5,162 nucleotides of DNA from Chlamydiota bacterium (GTDB lineage Bacteria; Chlamydiota; Chlamydiia; Chlamydiales; SM23-39). The stretch spans positions 1-5,162 of the forward strand of contig JAJFMM010000042.1 of NCBI GenBank assembly GCA_021772165.1, given 5' to 3'. The position numbers were made by a program, and so were the translations under genes. Under the pieces are notes generated by a model, which saw nothing but the letters and a program-made list of their open reading frames with translations, was not told where the DNA came from and did no database searches. Positions 1 through 5,162 of this stretch are shown here, in pieces (position 1 is the first letter of the stretch; each line of letters opens with the position of its first letter).

Positions 1-1597
1 AGAATGTGAGCAGAAGTGTACGAATGTGAGAACCGTCCACGTCCGCATCCGTCATGATGATGATTTTGTGATAGCGCAGCTTCTCGAGATTGAAGTTTTC
101 CACGCCAATGCCGCAACCAAGGGCTGCGACAATTGCTCCAACTTCTGTATTCTGTAGAACTTTCTGCAAGCGAGCTTTTTCGACGTTGATGATCTTACCG
201 CGGATCGGCAGGATCGCCTGGAATCTACGGTCGCGTCCTGACTTGGCAGAACCACCCGCCGAATCTCCCTCAACGATGTAAATTTCGCAGAGTGAAGGAT
301 CTCTCTCTTGGCAATCCGTGAGCTTACCTGGCAGCCTGGCTGAATCGAGCGCTGTTTTACGCAGCGTGAGCTCACGCGCTTTCTTGGCAGCTTCTCTAGC
401 TTGTGCTGCAATGATCGCCTTTTCAGAGATGATCTTGGCAATGGCTGGATTCTCGCCGAGAAAGGTCGTTAACTCTTCGCCTGTGATCGTCTGAGCGATC
501 GATCCGACTTCGCTGTTTCCGAGCCTTTGCTTGGTCTGGCCTTCGAATTGTGGATTGGGCACCTTTACGGAGATCACCGCAGTGAGGCCTTCTCGCATGT
601 CTTCGCCGGTAACAGAAACCTTGCCCGATCTAGCCTGCGGTTGATTCTTGATGTAAGTGTTGAGAACGCGTGTCAGTGCGGTTGAAAATCCGGTGACCTG
701 CGTACCACCTTGGCGCGTCGAGATGTTGTTCACATAAGAGTAAACCGATTCCGTGTAGGTCTCGTTCCACTGAAGGGCCGCTTCAAATTCAACCGGACCG
801 TCAACACCCTCTTTGATCGCGTGAACATAGATCGGTTTTGGAAAGAGGGGATTTTTCCCTTCGTTGAGATAGGAGACGAAAGAAGCAAGTCCACCTTCAT
901 AATTGAAGCGTACCGGCTCTCTCGTTGGATCTGTCTCATCTTGGAATAAGATCGTGATGCCGCGATTGAGGAATGCGAGCTCTCTTAGACGCTTGAGGAG
1001 AATATCGTGATCGTAGGTCGTGGTAGTGAAGATCGAATCATCGGGCCAGAAAACGACTTTTGTTCCGCGTTTTTTGGTTTTTCCTATCTCGGACAATGGC
1101 TTTGTAGGCTTGCCTTTCTCAAACTCCATCTCATAGATCGAACCGCTACGAGAAATGGTGGCAATGAGCCTTTTTGACAAAGCGTTTACGCAAGAAACAC
1201 CGACGCCGTGCAAGCCGCCGGAAACCTTGTAGGAGTCCTTATCAAACTTACCGCCTGCGTGAAGAACCGTCATGACGACTTCGAGAGCTGTAACTTCTCT
1301 TCCCGCCTTCACCGATTCTTTTTCATGCTTGGCGATCGGAATTCCACGACCATCATCTTCAACCGAAACGCTTCCATCTTTTTGGAGCGTTACAATGATC
1401 TGCGTGCAATGGCCTGCCATCGCTTCATCGATCGAATTGTCGACTACTTCGTAGACCAGTTGATGCAATCCAGCGACGTTCGTATCGCCGATGTACATAC
1501 CGGGGCGCTCTCGCACCGCCTGGAGGCCCTCGAGTACTGTAATCGAACCCGCGCCGTAATCATTTTCGTCTGTCATCGTCGTCATATCCTGCTTCAT
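1..1597 (-). CDS. gyrB: DNA gyrase subunit B, N-terminal 532 codons (3' end beyond window)
   Basis: This is the ATPase subunit of type IIA topoisomerase gyrase (GyrA2GyrB2), which introduces negative supercoils into cytoplasmic DNA. Numbering is from the ATG at 1597. The GHKL ATPase domain has VVDNSIDEA with the Mg-binding Asn54, DDGRGIP (81-87) and the glycine-rich lid SGGLHGVGVS. The transducer domain carries QTKQRLGN with the catalytic Lys356. The TOPRIM domain has EGDSAGGSA with Glu443 and DADVDGSH with Asp517, Asp519 and Asp521. These sit 19 residues beyond E. coli K337, E424 and D498, so the frame is intact. The sequence ends just after HIRTLLLTF; the rest of TOPRIM and the C-terminus are missing. 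Text such as SALEV/TALEV and ELAFLNRGITI resembles chlamydial GyrB from memory, and gyrA probably follows to the left. The start is uncertain: 1597 overlaps the upstream stop as ATGA, but in-frame ATGs at 1585 and 1576 are possible. The start at 1576 (MTDEND) would best match the usual N-terminal length. GyrB rather than ParE is favoured by similarity and by the dciA neighbour. Confidence 0.96.
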   Translation of the reverse strand, partial: MKQDMTTMTDENDYGAGSITVLEGLQAVRERPGMYIGDTNVAGLHQLVYEVVDNSIDEAMAGHCTQIIVTLQKDGSVSVEDDGRGIPIAKHEKESVKAGREVTALEVVMTVLHAGGKFDKDSYKVSGGLHGVGVSCVNALSKRLIATISRSGSIYEMEFEKGKPTKPLSEIGKTKKRGTKVVFWPDDSIFTTTTYDHDILLKRLRELAFLNRGITILFQDETDPTREPVRFNYEGGLASFVSYLNEGKNPLFPKPIYVHAIKEGVDGPVEFEAALQWNETYTESVYSYVNNISTRQGGTQVTGFSTALTRVLNTYIKNQPQARSGKVSVTGEDMREGLTAVISVKVPNPQFEGQTKQRLGNSEVGSIAQTITGEELTTFLGENPAIAKIISEKAIIAAQAREAAKKARELTLRKTALDSARLPGKLTDCQERDPSLCEIYIVEGDSAGGSAKSGRDRRFQAILPIRGKIINVEKARLQKVLQNTEVGAIVAALGCGIGVENFNLEKLRYHKIIIMTDADVDGSHIRTLLLTF

Positions 1598-1920
1598 CCT
1601 ATGCGAAAATTGATGTTCCGCACCTGGTTTTTAGGAAACTGTTGCTGCAACATGTCTAGTAATCTCGGTTTTTCGTGTTGGCAAAGCGAGCTATAAAGAG
1701 AGGAGCTTCGCACAATCACCGTCAGAACACCGTTTTCAAAAGAGACCGCTCTTGCCATTTCTGCCATTTTTAGACCGATGATTTTCGGCCAAGCTTCAAC
1801 GACTTTAGACGGTCTTGAATCGCTTCTATTCTGAATGCGATTGAGAGCCTCGGGAAGCATATCCTGAATCGTCTTTACAGGAGATGAAATTCCGTCATAA
1901 TTTTTTGGTGTTCGCCGCAT
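1594..1920 (-). CDS. dciA: DUF721/DciA-family protein, probable replicative helicase loader
   Basis: This is a complete 108-aa DUF721 protein. The family is now named DciA and is the ancestral loader/operator of DnaB helicase in bacteria lacking DnaC or DnaI. The domain fills residues 35-108: VVEAWPKIIG with Trp44 and Gly49, a basic/hydrophobic strand, then ENGVLTVIVRSSSLYSSL with Gly64 (Tyr76 where the family usually has Trp), KPRLLDMLQQQF, and the typical C-terminal strand ending NFRIG. The N-terminal 34 residues are basic and probably flexible. The stop TGA shares bases with the gyrB ATG, giving translational coupling. A DUF721 gene beside gyrB is also seen in actinobacteria (Rv0004-gyrB) and in Chlamydia (CT191, from memory). 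There is no Shine-Dalgarno before the ATG; see the promoter entry. The family call is firm, while helicase loading in this organism is inferred from the family. Confidence 0.88.
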   Translation of the reverse strand: MRRTPKNYDGISSPVKTIQDMLPEALNRIQNRSDSRPSKVVEAWPKIIGLKMAEMARAVSFENGVLTVIVRSSSLYSSLCQHEKPRLLDMLQQQFPKNQVRNINFRIG

Positions 1921-1931
1921 GATAAACCGAT

Positions 1932-1972
1932 TACAGACTATAGTCTACGCCTGTCAAAAGATCAAGTCTGTA
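1932..1972. repeat. 8-bp inverted repeat bracketing the dciA promoter, with inner palindrome
   Basis: TACAGACT (1932-1939) and AGTCTGTA (1965-1972) are perfect inverted arms 25 bp apart. One arm overlaps the -10 and the other touches the outer edge of the -35. Within this, 1935-1946 is a perfect 12-bp palindrome, AGACTATAGTCT, covering the whole -10. A 7/8 copy of the arm (AACAGACT) recurs at 2061-2068, just before the Shine-Dalgarno of the small ORF. The arms lie mostly upstream of the predicted transcription start, so they suit a DNA-binding site better than an RNA hairpin. No regulator is known for them. Confidence 0.5.
1937..1965 (-). promoter_or_regulatory. Candidate sigma70/sigma66-type promoter for dciA-gyrB
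   Basis: On the minus strand, TTGATC (1960-1965) is followed after exactly 17 bases by TATAGT (1937-1942), 4/6 and 5/6 matches to the consensus hexamers. An alternative -35, a perfect TTGACA, lies at 1952-1957 and would pair with a poorer TAATCG-like -10 nearer the gene. Using the first pair, transcription would begin near 1930, leaving only about 10 nt before the dciA ATG and no room for a ribosome binding site. This is a sequence match only; the start site is predicted, not measured. Confidence 0.55.
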
Positions 1973-1986
1973 CATTCCGGATCCTA

Positions 1987-2008
1987 GGGAGACACTAAAA
2001 ATTCTCCC
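1987..2008. repeat. Short inverted repeat, weak
   Basis: GGGAGA (1987-1992) and TCTCCC (2003-2008) are perfect 6-bp arms around an AT-rich 10-nt loop. There is no T-run after the stem on either strand, so it does not look like an intrinsic terminator. It lies between the dciA promoter and the small plus-strand ORF, and may be chance. Confidence 0.25.
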
Positions 2009-2070
2009 AACGAACTACAAATAACCAAGTTCAAATACACAAGATATAACTCCCACAGGGAACAGACTAA

Positions 2071-2075
2071 AAGGA
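2071..2075 (+). promoter_or_regulatory. Shine-Dalgarno AAGGA for the 50-codon ORF
   Basis: AAGGA lies 6 nt before the ATG at 2082, in an A-rich context. It is the best-placed ribosome binding site in the window, better than those of the recognised genes. Upstream, TATAAC at 2045-2050 could be a -10, but no acceptable -35 sits 16-18 bp before it. Confidence 0.45.
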
Positions 2076-2081
2076 ACTAAA

Positions 2082-2234
2082 ATGGTCGCACCAATTACGG
2101 ATAATTTAAATATTCAGCTCTCGCCAGGGGAAAGCATAAAACATTTTTTCAGTACAAGCAGCCGCATCTCGTATGTGCAAAAAATCATTTCCATCCTACC
2201 TATCCTGTCCTTCCTTAAAGGAAAAGAGCGCTGA
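2082..2234 (+). CDS. Small hypothetical protein, 50 aa, unrecognised
   Basis: I do not recognise this family. The ORF runs from ATG to TGA without interruption. It starts MVAPITDNLNIQLSPGES, has a Ser/Phe-rich centre (HFFSTSSRIS), then an Ile/Leu-rich stretch at 35-45 (IISILPILSFL), and ends in the basic tail KGKER. The hydrophobic stretch is short for a membrane span, but could be a membrane-associating helix. In favour are a strong Shine-Dalgarno at ideal spacing and its position filling an otherwise empty gap. Against are its length, the lack of a clear promoter, and an overlap of its last 20 bp with the 3' end of convergent mgtE. It could be a real small protein, the surviving N-terminus of a decayed gene, or chance. 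Confidence 0.42.
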   Translation: MVAPITDNLNIQLSPGESIKHFFSTSSRISYVQKIISILPILSFLKGKER

Positions 2235-3678
2235 TGCCCCACGCGATCAGGAAATAGATCGTCATCGAGAGGAAATCATTGAAGGCCGTAACGATCGGTC
2301 CGGCAGAAACAGCCGGATCGATTCCGATCTTGGAAAAGAAGAGCGGCGAAAAGATCCCGAGAAGCGTTCCGACAAAGCAGCTCCCGAGCAGCCCAAAGCC
2401 AATGATAGAACCAATAATTGCGGGACTCGGACTGGAAAAGGCTCCCCCGCCTAGCATTTCTAGAAAATAGACAATAAAACCGCATCCCACCCCGAAAATG
2501 GCGCCTGTGAAAAGCCCACTGGTCAGCTCTTTTAAAATCGTATCCTTTTTCGTATGCGAAGAGATAGTCCCCAAAGCCATACCGCGGATAAGAATCGTAG
2601 AGCATTGCAGCCCGATATTGCCCGACATACCTGTGATTAGAGGCACAAAAAAGAGTACGAATGTCAAGAGGCCGCCTTCATACTTCTGGAAAGAAGACAT
2701 CACGCCCACATTGATGAGACCCGCAAATAGCGTAACACACAGCCAAGGCGCACGAGTCAGAAATCGCTTGAGAACCGAATCGTAAGTAGTGAATTTCTCT
2801 CGAGTTCCGGCCATATGGGCAATCGTCTCGTCTGCAAGATCCTCCATCGCCTCGATCACATCCGCATGCGCAATCACTCCAATCAGATGGTTGTCGATAT
2901 TAACCACAGGCAGAGAAACAATCTTGTAGCGCTCAACGAGATCAATCACCTCTTCGCGCGTCGAATCGACGGTCACCTTGTGCAGAATCGACTTCATCAC
3001 CCGTCGAAGCGGAGTATTTGGCGGATTAATCATCAGATTGCGCGCCGGAACCGCGCCTTGCAGCTCGCCCGCCCGATTTAAGATGAAGACCCCTCTTGTA
3101 AACTCGATACGGGGATTGTCACGGATATAAGCGGCAGCCTCCCCGATCGTCATTTCCATCGTAAACGCAAAAAACTCAGAGGTCATGAGACGACCCGCAC
3201 TATTGCGGTGATGCAGTTTCAATTCGGTAATACGAAGCGCTTTTTTCGAATCGATCTGCTCCATCAACCGGCGAAAACGCCTCTCCGGCATATCTTCAGT
3301 AACCCAGGCAGCGTCATCGATCGGCATTTTTTCAAAGAGTTTTTTCAATTCCAGATCGTTTAAATGACGAAAAATCGCCAGGCGCGTATTACCATCGGTA
3401 TTGATGACAAATTTAATTTTAGCTTCGCGATTCGGAAGGTTTTCATAGAGAATGGGACGCACGTTCGGAGGCAGGTGGGAAGCCGCATGAGCCAGGTCGA
3501 TCGGCGAGTGCTCTGACGCAATTTTGGTAATATCGTGAAGGCGCACCTTAGATGTTTGCTTATGGAAAGCCTTTTCTAGCTTTTCTTTCAGCAAATCGTC
3601 TAAATGCCCAGTCGTGGACTCAGCTTTTCTTAGAGGGTAGACCTTGTCTCCCGACTCTTCCGCGCCTAAAACTTCCAT
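2215..3678 (-). CDS. mgtE: Magnesium transporter MgtE
   Basis: This is a complete 487-aa inner-membrane Mg2+ channel/transporter of the MgtE (SLC41-like) family, which works as a homodimer gated by cytosolic Mg2+. Order of parts: an N-terminal extension (1-45); the helical MgtE_N domain (about 50-150); two CBS domains, the first with SAGRLMTSEF (160-169) and the second near 225-285; an acidic connecting helix (HADVIEAMEDLADE, 271-284); then five membrane segments at about 309-330, 337-365, 386-408, 418-445 and 460-485. PLITGMSGNIGLQ (346-358) matches the TM2 region PVLLGTGGNTGNQ of Thermus MgtE. DPAVSAGP (454-461) with Asp468 in FNDFLS matches the TM5 pore region and the selectivity Asp432. 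All key elements are present. The ATG at 3678 has a weak AGG five nt upstream. It is divergent from typA; no terminator is visible after the TAA. C. trachomatis mgtE (CT194, from memory) lies near gyrB as well. Confidence 0.95.
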   Translation of the reverse strand: MEVLGAEESGDKVYPLRKAESTTGHLDDLLKEKLEKAFHKQTSKVRLHDITKIASEHSPIDLAHAASHLPPNVRPILYENLPNREAKIKFVINTDGNTRLAIFRHLNDLELKKLFEKMPIDDAAWVTEDMPERRFRRLMEQIDSKKALRITELKLHHRNSAGRLMTSEFFAFTMEMTIGEAAAYIRDNPRIEFTRGVFILNRAGELQGAVPARNLMINPPNTPLRRVMKSILHKVTVDSTREEVIDLVERYKIVSLPVVNIDNHLIGVIAHADVIEAMEDLADETIAHMAGTREKFTTYDSVLKRFLTRAPWLCVTLFAGLINVGVMSSFQKYEGGLLTFVLFFVPLITGMSGNIGLQCSTILIRGMALGTISSHTKKDTILKELTSGLFTGAIFGVGCGFIVYFLEMLGGGAFSSPSPAIIGSIIGFGLLGSCFVGTLLGIFSPLFFSKIGIDPAVSAGPIVTAFNDFLSMTIYFLIAWGISALFL

Positions 3679-3725
3679 CTGAACCTACTGCGGAGGATTT
3701 TTTGCCAAAGGTTAAGCCATTTTTG

Positions 3726-3755
3726 ATTATTCTGCAAAGAAGAAAGGAGTACCAA
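3726..3755 (-). promoter_or_regulatory. Candidate promoter for mgtE
   Basis: On the minus strand, TTGGTA (3750-3755, 4/6) is followed after 18 bases by AATAAT (3726-3731, 5/6). This predicts transcription from about 3719 and a leader near 40 nt before the mgtE ATG. The -35 lies inside the left arm of the inverted repeat at 3748-3772. No Mg2+-sensing riboswitch is evident, since the leader is too short for an M-box or similar. Confidence 0.35.
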
Positions 3756-3793
3756 TTAAATAGTTGGTCACTTAAACTTGCCGTTAAACCAAC
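3748..3793. repeat. ACCAA/TTGGT inverted-repeat cluster between mgtE and typA
   Basis: AGTACCAA (3748-3755) can pair with TTGGTCACT (3764-3772) as an 8-bp stem with one bulged C (3769) and an 8-nt loop. The middle element, as GTTGGT (3763-3768), can instead pair with ACCAAC (3788-3793). The two pairings exclude each other. The cluster overlaps the candidate mgtE -35 and lies just upstream of typA, so it could be an operator or part of the typA leader. The stems are short and chance is possible. Confidence 0.35.
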
Positions 3794-3806
3794 AATGATT
3801 TAATCA
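3778..3806 (+). promoter_or_regulatory. Weak candidate promoter for typA
   Basis: TTGCCG (3778-3783) is followed after 17 bases by TAATCA (3801-3806). Both hexamers are poor matches. If used, transcription would start at or within a base or two of the ATG at 3813, making a leaderless mRNA. An upstream start is equally possible, since A/T-rich -10-like sequences such as TTAAAT (3756-3761) also occur. Confidence 0.18.
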
Positions 3807-3812
3807 AAACTC

Positions 3813-5162
3813 ATGTTTGACCCACAAAAAATACGCAATATTGCGATTATCGCCCACATTGACCATGGCAAAACGACTCTGCTTGATAATCTGTTGAAGC
3901 AGTCCAATATCTTTCGAGATAATGAAAAAATTCCAGAACGTGTGATGGACAGCTACGACCAAGAGCGCGAGCGCGGCATCACCATTTTTGCCAAGCACAC
4001 TTCTGTCTACTACAAAGACTTCAAAGTCAACATCATCGACACTCCTGGACACGCCGACTTTTCCGGTGAAGTGGAACGAGTTCTCGGCATGGTCAACTGC
4101 GTCCTTCTTCTAGTCGACGCACAAGAGGGCCCGATGCCGCAGACGCGTTTCGTTCTCTCAAAGGCTTTGAAAATGGGCCTGCGCCCTATTCTCGTTCTCA
4201 ACAAGATCGACCGCCCCCATGCGAATCCCGACCGTGCACTCGACCAAGCCTTTGATCTCTTCCTAGAACTAGGCGCCACCGACGAGCAGCTCGACTTCTC
4301 CTACATCTACGCTTCCGGATTCAACGGATTTGCGATGAATAAACTCGAAGATGAGCGCAAAGACCTCCAACCCCTCTTTGAACTGATCCTCAAAGCGTGT
4401 CCGCCGCCGCCGGGCAGCCTGGAGCTACCTTTTCTCATGCAGGCCGCAACGATCGTCTATGACGAGTATCTAGGAAGACTTGCTACAGGACGCATCCTCG
4501 AAGGGAAAATCTCCAAGGGAGACACCTTCGTGCGCGTGGACCGCCACGGCAAACACACTCAACATAAAGTCAGCAAAATCGAGGGCCACCTAGGTCTAAA
4601 AAAAGTAGAGATCGAAGACGCCGGAGCCGGCGACATCGTTTCTATCGCAGGTGCCGTCGAAATGGATATTGGAGATACGATCTCTGATCCGAGCCAGATT
4701 GTCCAGCTTCCTCCGATCGACTTGGAAGAGCCTACTGTTTCGATCGAGATGATGGTTAACTCAGGACCTCTTGTTGGACGCGATGGCAAACATGTCACCA
4801 TGAACAAGATCCGCGATCGACTTGAAAAAGAGAAGAAAGCCAACATCTCGCTCAAGATTGAAGATGTCGAAGGGCGCGACGATGCGATCCGTGTCTGCGG
4901 ACGTGGAGAGCTCCACCTCGCCGTCTTGATGGAAGCGATGCGAAGAGAGAGTTTTGAGATGACAATCTCAAAACCAAAAGTCATCACGAAAGAGGTCGAT
5001 GGCGTCGTTCAAGAGCCCCTCGAACACGTTCACGTGGACGTACCCGAAGAATTTTCCGGTACGGTTATCGAGGATCTATCGAAGCGTAAAGGAGAAATGA
5101 GATCGCTCTCCACGTCTGAGCACGGACTTACAACGATGACCTTCCTGATACCTACCCGAGGA
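3813..5162 (+). CDS. typA: Translational GTPase TypA/BipA, first 450 codons (3' end beyond window)
   Basis: TypA/BipA is a ribosome-binding GTPase related to EF-G and LepA, linked in other bacteria to 50S assembly and stress or cold growth. The G domain shows G1 AHIDHGKT (14-21), G2 ERERGITI (51-58), G3 DTPGH (76-80, with catalytic His80), G4 NKID (130-133) and G5 ASGFNG (167-172). GPMPQTRFV (106-114) and ATDEQLDF (155-162) separate TypA from EF-G and LepA. Domain II covers about 205-300. The EF-G domain III-like region has GRGELHLAVLMEAMRRE (363-379). Domain V starts near EPLEHVHVDV (401-410), and the window ends at IPTRG. Roughly 150 residues, including the TypA-specific C-terminal domain, are expected beyond the edge (E. 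coli BipA has about 607). The start is fixed by an in-frame TAA at 3801 and by alignment of KIRNIAIIAH. No Shine-Dalgarno precedes it. The AAAGGAG at 3743-3749 is over 60 nt away. Confidence 0.96.
   Translation, partial: MFDPQKIRNIAIIAHIDHGKTTLLDNLLKQSNIFRDNEKIPERVMDSYDQERERGITIFAKHTSVYYKDFKVNIIDTPGHADFSGEVERVLGMVNCVLLLVDAQEGPMPQTRFVLSKALKMGLRPILVLNKIDRPHANPDRALDQAFDLFLELGATDEQLDFSYIYASGFNGFAMNKLEDERKDLQPLFELILKACPPPPGSLELPFLMQAATIVYDEYLGRLATGRILEGKISKGDTFVRVDRHGKHTQHKVSKIEGHLGLKKVEIEDAGAGDIVSIAGAVEMDIGDTISDPSQIVQLPPIDLEEPTVSIEMMVNSGPLVGRDGKHVTMNKIRDRLEKEKKANISLKIEDVEGRDDAIRVCGRGELHLAVLMEAMRRESFEMTISKPKVITKEVDGVVQEPLEHVHVDVPEEFSGTVIEDLSKRKGEMRSLSTSEHGLTTMTFLIPTRG

Noticed and set aside
52..441. 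129-codon minus-strand open frame
   Set aside because: It lies in another frame of gyrB TOPRIM coding sequence; its Ser/Arg-rich composition is typical of an out-of-frame reading.
1208..1696. 162-codon plus-strand open frame
   Set aside because: It is antisense to the well-conserved gyrB N-terminus and the dciA end, has no family resemblance, and is Cys/His/Arg-rich in the way of a shadow frame.
2114..2194. 26-codon minus-strand ORF just after mgtE (MEMIFCTYEM...)
   Set aside because: The purine-rich sequence abuts the ATG too closely to be a proper Shine-Dalgarno, the ORF is very short, and it is antisense to the better-supported 50-codon ORF.
2211..2223. 13-bp palindrome at the mgtE stop as a terminator
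   Set aside because: The stem is only 6 bp, AT-rich with a one-base centre, and is not followed by a T-run on either strand. The T6 near 2180-2185 on the minus strand has no stem before it.
2173..2454. 93-codon plus-strand open frame over the 3' end of mgtE
   Set aside because: It is antisense to the conserved MgtE pore segments, highly charged and low-complexity, and lacks a Shine-Dalgarno. The nearby ORF at 2082 is in a different frame.
3679..3812. Mg2+ riboswitch (M-box or ykkC-like) upstream of mgtE
   Set aside because: The predicted leader is about 40 nt and the whole spacer 134 bp; no multi-helix structure or M-box consensus is visible.
4559..4987. 142-codon minus-strand open frame
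   Set aside because: It is the complement of typA domains II-III, Ser/Ile-rich with no recognisable domain.
1..5162. tRNA, rRNA, CRISPR, insertion sequence or defence system
   Set aside because: No tRNA-like cloverleaf, array of direct repeats, transposase motif or terminal inverted repeats was found. The content is core housekeeping genes.

Overview
The window reads as chromosomal core sequence from a member of the Chlamydiota, probably a Parachlamydia-like or other environmental lineage rather than Chlamydia itself. GyrB, the DUF721 protein and MgtE all match, as I recall them, the chlamydial versions. The order gyrB / DUF721 gene / mgtE also recalls the C. trachomatis run gyrA-gyrB-CT191-CT192-tgt-mgtE, here compacted because the genes I recall between CT191 and mgtE are absent. 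The lineage is an inference from remembered family sequence, not from a search.

Layout, left to right. Positions 1-1597 (minus) hold the first 532 codons of gyrB, cut by the window edge. It overlaps by ATGA the 3' end of a 108-aa DUF721/DciA gene (1594-1920, minus), so the two form a translationally coupled operon. A strong promoter-like sequence on the minus strand (1937-1965) lies inside an 8-bp inverted repeat and predicts a leader of only about 10 nt. Positions 1921-2214 carry no annotated-size gene. They do contain a 50-codon plus-strand ORF (2082-2234) with a well-placed Shine-Dalgarno, whose end runs into the 3' end of mgtE. Positions 2215-3678 (minus) are a complete mgtE. A 134-bp divergent intergenic region (3679-3812) with repeated ACCAA/TTGGT elements separates mgtE from typA/bipA (3813-5162, plus), cut at codon 450 by the right edge.

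Functionally, DciA (replicative helicase loading) and gyrase (supercoiling ahead of the fork) are both needed for replication, so their coupling makes sense. MgtE supplies Mg2+, and TypA/BipA is a ribosome-associated translational GTPase; these two are divergent and need not be functionally linked. I see no RNA gene, insertion sequence, CRISPR array or convincing terminator. The window is mostly ordinary housekeeping sequence. The items most worth a second look are the inverted-repeat-framed dciA-gyrB promoter, the 50-aa ORF, the repeat in the mgtE/typA spacer, and an excess of the hexamer CGATCG.
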